Shown here: piece after piece, positions 1-6,141 of the stretch
Numbering within the stretch: the stretch's first letter is position 1
Layout: each line of letters starts with the position of its first letter
NCBI GenBank assembly: GCA_017577925.1
Contig: PKQU01000094.1
Location: 1-7,935, forward strand
Length of the DNA: 7,935 nucleotides
Origin: Bacillota bacterium
Lineage (GTDB): Bacteria; Bacillota; Bacilli; Calditerricolales; Calditerricolaceae
Direction of reading: 5' to 3'
Notes under the pieces: model-generated
Seen by the model: only the letters and a program-made list of their open reading frames with translations
Told to the model about the DNA's origin: nothing
Databases searched by the model: none
Made by a program: the position numbers and the translations under genes

Positions 1-1
1 C

Positions 2-850
2 GTTTATGTGAAGCTGGAATGGTTTAACCCCGGGGGCAGCGTGAAGGACCGGATCGCGTGGTCGATGATCGAGGAAGCCGAAAAAGCGGGCCGGCTGAAA
101 CCGGGTGACGTGATCGTCGAGCCGACCAGCGGCAACACGGGGATCGGCTTGGCCATGGTGGCGGCGGCCAAAGGGTACAAGGCTATCCTTGTCATGCCGG
201 ATACAATGAGCCTAGAGCGCCGCAAGCTGCTGCGCGCCTATGGGGCCGAACTGGTGCTCACGCCGGGGGCGGAAGGGATGCGCGGCGCCGTGCGCAAGGC
301 GGAAGAGTTGGTGGCCGAAAACCCGAACTATTTCATGCCGCAACAGTTCAAAAACCCGGCCAACCCCAAGGTGCACCGCGAAACGACGGGGCGGGAGCTG
401 CTCGAGCAGGCCGAGCAGATCGGCGGCATCGACGCCCTGGTGGTCGGCGTGGGCACCGGCGGGACGCTCACCGGTGCGGGCGAAGTGCTGAAGGAAAAAT
501 ATCCGCACCTGAAGATCTACGCCGTGGAACCGGCCGACTCGCCTGTTCTCTCGGGCGGCAAGCCGGGTCCGCACAAGATCCAGGGCATTGGCCCCGGCTT
601 CGTTCCGGAGATCCTGAACACGGAGATTTATGACGGGGTGATCACCGTCAAGAACGAGGAGGCCTTCGAGACGGGGCGTCGCCTGGCCAAGGAAGAGGGG
701 ATCCTCGGTGGCATCTCGACAGGGGCCAACGTGTTCGCCGCCCTCAAGGTGGCCCGCGAACTGGGCAAAGGGAAAAACGTGGTGACGGTCTCCCCGTCCA
801 ACGGCGAGCGCTACCTCAGCACGCTCATGTTCCAGTTCGAGGAAGAATAA
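2..850 (+). CDS. cysK: Cysteine synthase A (O-acetylserine sulfhydrylase), 5'-truncated by window edge
   Basis: A PLP enzyme that makes L-cysteine from O-acetylserine and sulfide in the cytoplasm. The frame is already open at base 2 (V-Y-V-K-L-E-W-F-N-P-G-G-S-V-K-D-R). This matches the CysK region around the PLP Schiff-base lysine, here the AAG codon at 44-46, so roughly 35-40 N-terminal residues lie outside the window and the GTG at 8 is not the true start. Other family marks are the phosphate-binding loop PTSGNTGIGLA, the glycine loop GVGTGGTLTGAGE, the GGISTGAN segment, and PSNGERYLST near the C-terminus, whose serine contacts the pyridine nitrogen. The stop is TAA at 848-850, directly followed by a strong terminator, so cysK is transcribed apart from the downstream folate genes. 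Its position before pabB matches B. subtilis. A cystathionine beta-synthase-like paralogue is less likely given the short C-terminus and synteny. Confidence 0.96.
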   Translation, partial: VYVKLEWFNPGGSVKDRIAWSMIEEAEKAGRLKPGDVIVEPTSGNTGIGLAMVAAAKGYKAILVMPDTMSLERRKLLRAYGAELVLTPGAEGMRGAVRKAEELVAENPNYFMPQQFKNPANPKVHRETTGRELLEQAEQIGGIDALVVGVGTGGTLTGAGEVLKEKYPHLKIYAVEPADSPVLSGGKPGPHKIQGIGPGFVPEILNTEIYDGVITVKNEEAFETGRRLAKEEGILGGISTGANVFAALKVARELGKGKNVVTVSPSNGERYLSTLMFQFEEE

Positions 851-861
851 GCGGTCCCTCC

Positions 862-892
862 GGCGTCCGCACGCGTGGCGGACGCCCTTTTT
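862..892 (+). terminator. Intrinsic terminator of cysK
   Basis: A perfect 9-bp GC-rich stem, GGCGTCCGC (862-870) pairing with GCGGACGCC (878-886), has a 7-nt loop. One C and then five T residues (888-892) follow. It lies 11 bases after the cysK stop and is a classic Rho-independent terminator. Confidence 0.93.
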
Positions 893-1084
893 CTGTCGCG
901 TATTCATCGTTTGTGCTGTGGTGTTCGCCTCCCGTTTCCCCTTCCCCCCGTTGCGGGGCCGTTGCGCCGCTTGCGGTCTTCCGGCATACTACTGGTAAGA
1001 CCGGATGGAGTGTGAGAGCGGCGTGCTGCTCGTGGACGAATCCACCGTTTCGGCCAGCGCCGGCCGTTTCGATCGCGTTCCGAT
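893..1084. other. Non-coding gap with no recognisable gene upstream of the pabB remnant
   Basis: This is where the pab operon promoter and the first half of pabB would be expected. I see no PabB N-terminal motif in any of the three forward frames. There is a pyrimidine-rich tract at about 929-948 and two copies of CCGTTGCG (949-956 and 960-967). The only promoter-like pair I can offer is TTGCGC (962-967) and CATACT (985-990) with a 17-base spacer, which is a weak match. Open frames crossing the gap show no family resemblance and look like high-GC chance frames. Confidence 0.5.
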
Positions 1085-1429
1085 CGTTTTCCCGATCTTG
1101 AAATCGTTTGCGGCTCGCCGTGTTTCCCGGGGGACGATCACCGGTGCGCCGAAAGTGCGGACGATGGAGATCATCGAGGAGCTGGAGCCGGTCCGCCGCG
1201 GTCCGTACACCGGGTCGATCGGCTGGTTTGGTTACCAAGGCGACATGACCCTCAACATTGTCATTCGCACGCTGGTAGCCAGGGACGGATGGGCTCACGT
1301 GCAGGCCGGGGTGGGCATGTCATCGACTCGCAGCCCGCTGCCGAGTACGAAGAATGCGTGAACAAGGCGCAGGCGCTGTGGCAGTCCGTTGAGGAGAGCC
1401 GAGCCGAGGTGAGCTCGAGAGGAGGATGA
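1085..1429 (+). pseudogene. pabB: Aminodeoxychorismate synthase component I, decayed remnant
   Basis: PabB makes 4-amino-4-deoxychorismate from chorismate with ammonia from PabA. Only pieces survive, in different frames. R-F-P-D-L-E-I-V-C-G-S-P (1085-1120) matches the mid-protein 'PDxxIxCGSPE' region. V-F-P-G (1120-1131) then continues, after a missing base in a run of five Gs (1129-1133), as G-T-I-T-G-A-P-K-V-R-T-M-E-I-I-E-E-L-E-P. That frame runs through RRGPYTGSIGWFGY and NIVIRT to QAGVG. A base is missing near 1317-1319. The next frame gives V-I-D-S-Q-P-A-A-E-Y-E-E and runs to the true stop TGA (1427-1429), four bases before pabA. Compared with my memory of B. subtilis PabB, about 100 residues are missing between GSP and FPGG, including the PIAGT-type active-site motif. 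Essentially everything before RFPDLE is also missing or unrecognisable. It cannot be functional. Confidence 0.93.
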
Positions 1430-1433
1430 AGGG

Positions 1434-2039
1434 ATGGTTCTCGTTATCGACAATTATGATTCGTTCACGTACAACCTGGTGCAGTACTTCGGGGTTTTGG
1501 GGGCCGATGTGCGGGTGTATCGCAACGACGCCATTACCCCTGAGGAAGCCGAGCGCCTCGCTCCCCGGTACCTAGTCATTTCCCCCGGGCCGTGCACACC
1601 GGACGAGGCTGGCGTGAGCCTGGCCATGATCCGCCACTTTGCCGGCAGGGTGCCGATCCTCGGCGTCTGTCTCGGCCATCAGGCCATCGCCCAAGCCTTC
1701 GGCGGCCGTGTGGTGCGCGCCCGACGCCTGATGCACGGCAAGACGTCGGAAATTTTTCACGACGGCAAGACCCTGTATAGGGGTCTTCCTTCGCCCTTTG
1801 TGGCCACCCGCTATCACTCGCTCATCGTCGAGGAGGAGAGCCTGCCGGCGGAATTTGAGGTGAGCGCCCGCACGGCGGAAGGGGAGCTGATGGGGTTGCG
1901 CCACCGGACGCTGCCCATCGAAGGGGTGCAGTTTCACCCCGAGTCGATCCTCACCGACTGCGGCATGACGCTGCTGCGCAACTTCCTCGACACCTATGCC
2001 GGGCGCGGAGGGCGTGTAGCACGTGATCGTGTGGGTTGA
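1434..2039 (+). CDS. pabA: Glutamine amidotransferase subunit of aminodeoxychorismate/anthranilate synthase
   Basis: A class I glutamine amidotransferase of 201 residues, the usual length. It hydrolyses glutamine and passes ammonia to PabB (pABA synthesis) or TrpE (anthranilate synthesis). Visible motifs are the N-terminal IDNYDSFTYNLVQY, the oxyanion strand ISPGPCTPDEAG (49-60), the nucleophile Cys79 in GVCLGHQA, and His168/Glu170 in VQFHPES, so the catalytic triad is complete. The MHGKTSEI segment (100-107) is typical of the PabA/TrpG group. The ATG start has AGGAGG eight bases upstream, inside the end of the pabB remnant. The final 17 bases overlap the pabC GTG start. It is undamaged although both flanking partner genes are broken. 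In B. subtilis the same gene serves both pathways, so I infer it is kept here for tryptophan synthesis. Confidence 0.96.
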   Translation: MVLVIDNYDSFTYNLVQYFGVLGADVRVYRNDAITPEEAERLAPRYLVISPGPCTPDEAGVSLAMIRHFAGRVPILGVCLGHQAIAQAFGGRVVRARRLMHGKTSEIFHDGKTLYRGLPSPFVATRYHSLIVEEESLPAEFEVSARTAEGELMGLRHRTLPIEGVQFHPESILTDCGMTLLRNFLDTYAGRGGRVARDRVG

Positions 2040-2709
2040 CGGTACCCTGAAATCGGTTGGAGCGGTGCGCATCTCGCCCCTCGACCACGGCTTTCTATAC
2101 GGCGCCGCCTTCTTCGAGACGCTGCGCACCTATGGGGTTGACTGCCGCTTCCTACGAGCACCCGGTGACGCTGCTGTTTGCTCGTCCCCTTCCCGCCGCC
2201 CTTGCCGCGTGGCAGGAGCGGGGGCGCCCCCTGGTTACGGTGGCCCTCGCGCGCAACGGACCGAAGGGGCACGAGCGGTACAAGGCGCACAGCTTCCTCA
2301 ATAACCTGCTGGCGCGGCGCGAGCTGGGCGAAGGGGATGCCGAAGGGCTGATGCGGACGACCGACGGACGGGTGGCCGAGGGAATCGTCAGCAACGTCTT
2401 TCTCGTGCGGGGCAACGAGCTGGTCACCCCGGCCCTCTCGGCGGGCATCCTACCCGGTGTGACGCGCCGCTTCGTACTGGCCCTCGCGCTGCAGGTGGGC
2501 CTTGTGCCCGTTGAGCGGGACGTGTGGCCCGAGGAGCTGGTCGAGGCCGATGAAGTGTTTGTGACCAACGCTGTTCAAGAGCTGGTTCCCATTTGCGCCA
2601 TCGCCGGACGACCGGTGCGGGCCTGCCCGGGACCATGCACGCGCCGCTTGCTCTCGAGTACTACGAGCTGGCCCGACAAGGCCTGCGGTCGGTGGCGGAC
2701 ATTCTGTAA
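2023..2709 (+). pseudogene. pabC: Aminodeoxychorismate lyase, internally deleted and frameshifted
   Basis: PabC is a PLP fold-type IV lyase that converts aminodeoxychorismate to pABA and pyruvate. Three frames are needed to follow it. The first starts at GTG 2023, with GGAGGG at 2007-2012, and runs through DHGFLYGAAFFETLRTYG. After a junction between about 2131 and 2155, the frame shifts to YEHPVTLLFARPL. It goes on through ERYKAHSFLNN (the PLP lysine region), GRVAEGIVSNVF, GILPGVTRR, ADEVFVTNAVQELVP and CTRRLL. Near 2650 a second shift gives LEYYELARQGLRSVADIL and the likely original stop TAA at 2707-2709. About 60 residues of the N-terminal domain are missing at the first junction. No single frame encodes an enzyme. 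The 2057 frame that runs on into folP to 2845 is an artefact of the shift, not a fusion protein. Moderate divergence around GRPVRACPGPC hides the exact edge of the second lesion. Confidence 0.93.
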
Positions 2710-2717
2710 TCCATCGG

Positions 2718-3599
2718 ATGGACGAAAGCGAGGCACGAGCCATGATGCAGCAACTGCGGACCTTGTCGTCTGCCGTGCGCCGCATAGAGGCGCGCGGCAA
2801 AACCCTGGTCTTTGGCGAGCGGACGTTGGTGATGGGGATCCTTAATGTGACCCCGGATTCCTTCTCCGACGGCGGGCGCTACAACCGCCTCGATGCGGCC
2901 GTCCGGCGCGCCGTGGAGATGGTGGAAGAGGGGGCCGACATGATCGACATCGGTGGGGAATCGACGCGGCCCGGCGCCGTGCCGCTCTCCCTGGAGGAGG
3001 AACTCGAGCGGGTGATCCCCGTCGTCGAGCGCGTCGCCCGGGAGGTGGACGTGCCCATCTCCGTCGACACCTACAAGGCGGAAGTGGCCCGCCAGGCCCT
3101 CGAGGCCGGGGCACACCTCATCAACGATGTGTGGGGGCTGAAGGCCGATCCGGACATGGCCCGCGTCGCGGCGGAATACGGGGCGCCGGTGATTCTCATG
3201 CACAACCGGCACGACCGGCATTACCGCAACCTGATGGCCGATATCGTGGCCGACTTGCGCGAAAGCATTGCCCTTGCCCGTGCGGCGGGCATTCCCGACG
3301 AGCGCATCATCCTTGATCCCGGGATCGGCTTTGCCAAGACCTACGAGCAGAACCTTGAGGTGATGCGCCACCTCGATGCCATCGTGGCCCTCGGCTATCC
3401 AGTGCTGCTCGGCACGTCGCGCAAATCGCTGATCGGCCTTACCCTCGACCTGCCAGTCGACGAGCGCGTGGAAGGGACGATCGCCACCGTTGTTCTCGGC
3501 ATTGCCCAAGGGGTTGACCTCGTCCGCGTCCACGACGTGAAGGCCAATGTTCGCGCTTGCCGTATGGCCGATGCCATCGTACGCGGGAGGCGATCCTAG
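2718..3599 (+). CDS. folP: Dihydropteroate synthase
   Basis: Condenses 6-hydroxymethyl-7,8-dihydropterin pyrophosphate with p-aminobenzoate to give dihydropteroate; it is the sulfonamide target. It is a TIM-barrel protein of up to 293 residues. Motifs in order from this start are GILNVTPDSFSDGGRY (40-55), IDIGGESTRPGA (76-87), ISVDTYKA (114-121), INDVWG (135-140), ILMHNR (159-164), ILDPGIGFAKT (198-208), GTSRKSLIG (232-240) and RVHDV (270-274). All pterin and pABA/phosphate loops look intact. The start is uncertain. ATG 2718 has no clear ribosome site, while ATG 2742 follows GCGAGG at 2728-2733 and gives an N-terminus closer in length to B. subtilis Sul. The gene begins just after the pabC remnant and ends one base before folK, so it is surely cotranscribed with folK. 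Confidence 0.96.
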   Translation: MDESEARAMMQQLRTLSSAVRRIEARGKTLVFGERTLVMGILNVTPDSFSDGGRYNRLDAAVRRAVEMVEEGADMIDIGGESTRPGAVPLSLEEELERVIPVVERVAREVDVPISVDTYKAEVARQALEAGAHLINDVWGLKADPDMARVAAEYGAPVILMHNRHDRHYRNLMADIVADLRESIALARAAGIPDERIILDPGIGFAKTYEQNLEVMRHLDAIVALGYPVLLGTSRKSLIGLTLDLPVDERVEGTIATVVLGIAQGVDLVRVHDVKANVRACRMADAIVRGRRS

Positions 3600-3600
3600 C

Positions 3601-4134
3601 GTGACGAGGCGTGGGCAGACGGCATACGTGGGCCTGGGGGCCAACCTCGGCAACCGGGAGGCGGCCTTGCGCGGCGCGCTGGCGGCGCTGGCGGATGCGC
3701 CGGGCGTGCGCGTGTTGCGCGTCTCCCCCCTTTACGAGACCGATCCCGTGGGGGTCACCGACCAGCCGCCGTTTCTCAACCAAGTGGCCGAACTGGAGAC
3801 CGACCTGGCGCCCGATGATCTCCTGGCCCTCCTTCTTGCCATCGAGCGCCGTTTTGGCCGCAGGCGGCGCATTCGCTGGGGGCCGCGGACCCTGGATCTC
3901 GACCTGCTCCTCTATGGCGATGCGCAGATCGCCACGGAGCGCCTGCATGTGCCGCACCCGCGGATGACGGAACGGGCCTTTGTCCTCGTGCCCTTGGCCG
4001 ACATCGCCCCGGATCTCGTCATTCCCGGGACGGGGCGATGCGTGCGCGAGTGGGTCGGCCTCGTGGGGACGAAAGGGGTGAGACGATGGAAACCCAGCGC
4101 TTCGGGAACCGCATCCGCGCCTATCGAAAGCTGA
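3601..4134 (+). CDS. folK: 2-amino-4-hydroxy-6-hydroxymethyldihydropteridine pyrophosphokinase
   Basis: HPPK transfers pyrophosphate from ATP to hydroxymethyldihydropterin, supplying the FolP substrate. I choose the GTG at 3601, preceded by GGGAGG (3585-3590), because the protein then opens directly with the family's first strand, YVGLGANLGN (9-18). Other marks are SPLYETDPVG (42-51), PFLNQVAELET (57-67), the signature RWGPRTLDLDLLLYG (92-106) with Mg-binding Asp99 and Asp101, and HPRMTERAFVLVPLADIAP from 119. The C-terminal GVRRWK is also normal for the family, so the 177-residue length is plausible. folB, which usually lies between folP and folK in Bacillus, is absent: only one base separates the two genes. 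The last 49 bases overlap the next gene in another frame. Confidence 0.95.
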   Translation: MTRRGQTAYVGLGANLGNREAALRGALAALADAPGVRVLRVSPLYETDPVGVTDQPPFLNQVAELETDLAPDDLLALLLAIERRFGRRRRIRWGPRTLDLDLLLYGDAQIATERLHVPHPRMTERAFVLVPLADIAPDLVIPGTGRCVREWVGLVGTKGVRRWKPSASGTASAPIES

Positions 4135-4298
4135 AGGGGATGACACAGAAGGAATTGGCCGAGCGGCTCGGGATCTCCGTTGCCGTACTCGGGGCGGTCG
4201 AACGCGGCATGCGCCAGCCGTCCTCCGCGCTTCTGCGCGCCATCGCCGACGTGCTGCAGGTCCCCGTGGAGGAGCTCGTCGGCGGTGGAAGGAAGTAG
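4086..4298 (+). CDS. yazB: Small Cro/CI-type helix-turn-helix protein (YazB-like)
   Basis: A 70-residue protein consisting of almost nothing but an HTH_3/XRE DNA-binding domain. Visible are RIRAYRKLKGMTQKELAERL (about 9-28), then GISVAVLGAVERGMRQPSS with the turn and recognition helix, and ALLRAIADVLQVPVEEL as the closing helices. I start it at ATG 4086, preceded by AAGGGGTG (4073-4080). A longer frame from 4038 adds residues without family support. The same kind of small regulator occupies this place in B. subtilis (yazB), and its targets are not known to me. It has no ligand or peptidase domain. Translation is probably coupled to folK because the genes overlap by 49 bases. Confidence 0.88.
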   Translation: METQRFGNRIRAYRKLKGMTQKELAERLGISVAVLGAVERGMRQPSSALLRAIADVLQVPVEELVGGGRK

Positions 4299-4375
4299 GG
4301 GCAGGCGGCTGCTTGCGAGGGATGCCGCTTGTCGGTAAAATGATGAGGAACAGCGGGGAAAGGAGGGATTCCGCC

Positions 4376-5386
4376 ATGACGCTCCGCATCGGCAACGTGG
4401 AAGTGGAAAACAATGTGGTGTTGGCGCCCATGGCCGGAGTCTGCAATCCCGCCTTCCGCCTCATCGCCAAGGAGTTTGGCTGCGGACTGGTTTGCGCCGA
4501 GATGGTGAGCGACAAGGGCATTCTTTATGGCAACCGGAAGACGTTGCAGATGCTGTATGTTGATGAGCGGGAACGGCCCCTTTCCCTGCAAATTTTCGGC
4601 GGGGACAAGGAAACGTTGGTCGAAGCGGCCAAATACGTCGACCGCTACACCAACGCCGACATCATCGACATCAACATGGGCTGTCCGGTGCCCAAGGTTG
4701 TCAATTGCGATGCCGGGGCCAAGTGGCTGCTGTATCCGGAGCGGATCGAGGACCTGATCCGCAGCATCACCCGGGTGGTCCGCAAGCCGGTCACGGTGAA
4801 GATGCGCATCGGCTGGGACGAGGACCACATCTACGTGGTCGACAACGCCAAGGCTGTCGAGGCCGGGGGCGGCGCGGCGGTCACCGTTCACGGCCGGACG
4901 CGCAAACAGATGTACACGGGGAAAGCCAACTGGGATTACATCCGCCAGGTGAAAGAGGCGGTGCGCATTCCCGTGATCGGCAACGGCGACGTCAAGACGC
5001 CGGAGGACGCCAAGCGCATGCTGGACACCACTGGCTGCGACGGCGTGATGATCGGCCGTGCGGCCTTGGGGAACCCGTGGATGCTGTATCGCACCGTCCA
5101 TTACCTCAAGACGGGGGAACTGTTGCCCGAACCCACGCCGCGCGAGAAGGTGGAGATAGCGCTCCTGCACATGGATCGCCTGATCCAGTTGAAGGGGGAG
5201 ACGGTCGGCGTGCGCGAGATGCGCAAGCACGCCGCATGGTACCTGAAGGGGCTGCCCGGCGCGGCAAAGGTGAAGGATCTCGTCAACCAGCAGGAGACGC
5301 GCGAGGGCATGGCCCGTGTGCTCCTTGCCTACGTCGAATCGCTAGAACAGCAGCAGGATGCGGGAGAACCCGTCCCCGTTGCATAA
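4376..5386 (+). CDS. dusB: tRNA-dihydrouridine synthase (DusB family)
   Basis: An FMN enzyme that reduces specific uridines in tRNA D-loops to dihydrouridine. The ATG at 4376 is chosen over the upstream in-frame start at 4313 because AAGGAGGG (4360-4367) sits eight bases before it. The protein then has 336 residues, normal for the family. The TIM barrel opens with VVLAPMAGVCNPAFRL (14-29), an FMN-binding strand. The catalytic cysteine is Cys103 in DINMGCPVPKVV. Further marks are VKMRIGW (141-147), VHGRTRKQMYTGKANW (171-186), IPVIGNGDV (198-206) and GCDGVMIGRAALGNPW (220-235), which bind the flavin phosphate. A C-terminal helical domain with REMRKHAAWYLKGLPG binds tRNA. It is the yacF position of B. 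subtilis. It lies 77 bases after the regulator gene with no visible terminator, so it is probably the last gene of the folate operon. Confidence 0.95.
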   Translation: MTLRIGNVEVENNVVLAPMAGVCNPAFRLIAKEFGCGLVCAEMVSDKGILYGNRKTLQMLYVDERERPLSLQIFGGDKETLVEAAKYVDRYTNADIIDINMGCPVPKVVNCDAGAKWLLYPERIEDLIRSITRVVRKPVTVKMRIGWDEDHIYVVDNAKAVEAGGGAAVTVHGRTRKQMYTGKANWDYIRQVKEAVRIPVIGNGDVKTPEDAKRMLDTTGCDGVMIGRAALGNPWMLYRTVHYLKTGELLPEPTPREKVEIALLHMDRLIQLKGETVGVREMRKHAAWYLKGLPGAAKVKDLVNQQETREGMARVLLAYVESLEQQQDAGEPVPVA

Positions 5387-5395
5387 GGCTATTCG

Positions 5396-5424
5396 TTGAC
5401 AGCGGGGACGGATTTCCTTATAAT
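5396..5424 (+). promoter_or_regulatory. Consensus sigma-A promoter for greA
   Basis: TTGACA at 5396-5401 and TATAAT at 5419-5424 are both perfect consensus hexamers with the ideal 17-base spacer. Transcription should begin near 5431. It starts only ten bases after the dusB stop and points to greA, giving a leader of about 160 nt. Confidence 0.9.
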
Positions 5425-5429
5425 ACGAC

Positions 5430-5589
5430 CATGCTTCTCGTCAGGATTGGGAACATCCGCATCGGCAGGAAGCATGTGTGAAGCGTGGGTGGGTGGGGGC
5501 GGCGCAGAGCGGCGCCGCGAACCGAATGGCCTTTGCCGCCGTATCATATAATTCTATGGGAATTCTTCACGCAACGGGGGAATGGTCCG
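5430..5589 (+). promoter_or_regulatory. Long 5' leader of greA with inverted repeats and a G-rich tract
   Basis: No convincing gene lies here. CATGCTTC (5430-5437) is perfectly complementary to GAAGCATG (5469-5476), which would close a 31-nt loop right at the predicted 5' end of the RNA. A G-rich run at 5487-5502 (GGGTGGGTGGGGGCGG) follows. Next comes a 7-bp hairpin, GCGGCGC (5499-5505) with GCGCCGC (5512-5518), which has no T-run. A second -10-like TATAAT at 5547-5552 lacks a matching -35 (GAATGG at 5524-5529). The greA ribosome site, GGGGGAA (5576-5582), ends seven bases before the start. I do not recognise any known riboswitch. Confidence 0.5.
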
Positions 5590-6066
5590 ATGTCCGAAAA
5601 AGAAGTGATCCTAACGCCTGACGGGCTGAAAAAACTGGAGGAGGAGCTGGAGTACCTCAAGTCGGTCAAACGGCGCGAGGTGGCCGAACGGATCAAAACC
5701 GCCATCAGCTACGGTGACCTCAGTGAAAATTCCGAATATGAGAATGCCAAGAATGAGCAAGCTTTCATTGAAGGGCGCATCATCACCCTGGAAAAAATGC
5801 TGCGCAACGCCCGCGTGATCCAGAGTGACGACGTGGGTACCGACGTTGTGACGATCGGCTCGACGGTGAAATTGCGCGATCTCGAATTTGACGAGATCGT
5901 CGAATACACCATCGTCGGCTCGGCGGAATCCGATCCGATGGCCAACAGGATTTCCAACGAGTCGCCCGTAGGCAAGGCCCTCTTGGGGAAACCGAAGGGG
6001 GCCATCGTGGAAGTGCAGGTGCCGGCGGGCACCATCCAGTACGAGATTGTGGACATCAAAAAGTGA
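5590..6066 (+). CDS. greA: Transcription elongation factor GreA
   Basis: GreA enters the secondary channel of RNA polymerase and stimulates cleavage of backtracked RNA. The product has 158 residues, the standard length. The N-terminal coiled coil (about 1-75) carries the acidic tip GDLSENSEYENAK at about 42-54, whose Asp and Glu residues help place the catalytic Mg. The C-terminal FKBP-like domain contains IGSTVKLRDL, EYTIVGSAESDP, ISNESPVGKALLGKPKG and the closing strands VEVQVPAGTIQYEIVDI. ATG 5590 is the start because it opens on the typical MSEKEVILTPDGLKKLEEEL; the open frame back to 5485 is leader sequence. It has its own consensus promoter and is followed by a hairpin, so it may form its own unit between dusB and lysS. 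Confidence 0.97.
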   Translation: MSEKEVILTPDGLKKLEEELEYLKSVKRREVAERIKTAISYGDLSENSEYENAKNEQAFIEGRIITLEKMLRNARVIQSDDVGTDVVTIGSTVKLRDLEFDEIVEYTIVGSAESDPMANRISNESPVGKALLGKPKGAIVEVQVPAGTIQYEIVDIKK

Positions 6067-6072
6067 TCTGCA

Positions 6073-6095
6073 GAAGACGCGAGGGAAGACGCGAG
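6073..6095. repeat. Short tandem direct repeat in the greA-lysS gap
   Basis: GAAGACGCGAG occurs at 6073-6083 and again at 6085-6095, separated by one G. The second copy forms the left arm of the following hairpin, so the first copy could compete for pairing with the right arm at 6128-6136. Confidence 0.75.
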
Positions 6096-6141
6096 CAATC
6101 CGCCCCGGTTCGGGTTACCGAGGAGCGGCTCGCGTCGTTTT
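6088..6141 (+). terminator. Long hairpin, probable terminator or attenuator between greA and lysS
   Basis: GACGCGAGC (6088-6096) is the perfect complement of GCTCGCGTC (6128-6136), and the stem can extend inward by CGC/GCG past a small bulge. G and four Ts (6137-6141) follow the stem. The T-run is short, so termination may be partial. It ends eight bases before the lysS ribosome site (GGGAGGAG, 6149-6156). Together with the lack of an obvious lysS promoter, this leaves open whether lysS depends on read-through from greA. Confidence 0.65.

Noticed and set aside
913..1101. 62-codon open frame after the cysK terminator
   Set aside because: Composition is low-complexity Pro/Arg/Ser/Cys with no PabB or other similarity, and it crosses the true PabB remnant out of frame.
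2057..2845. Apparent PabC protein fused into folP (262 codons)
   Set aside because: The first part is out-of-frame pabC and the tail enters folP in the wrong frame; only the middle is PabC. It results from the frameshifts.
2661..3653. Long antisense open frame (330 codons) opposite folP, and similar ones at 4121-5230 and 3439-4521
   Set aside because: They mirror well-supported sense genes in a high-GC genome, show no family motifs and lack ribosome sites; these are codon-bias shadows.
4060..4134. Possible frameshift at the folK 3' end, since a TGA at 4079-4081 in another frame would sit neatly before the next gene
   Set aside because: The retained frame encodes GVRRWK, which fits the usual FolK C-terminus, so the 49-base overlap with the HTH gene looks genuine.
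5431..5481. 16-codon ATG frame at the predicted greA transcription start
   Set aside because: No ribosome site, no known homology, and the bases are better explained as arms of an inverted repeat; not annotated as a CDS.
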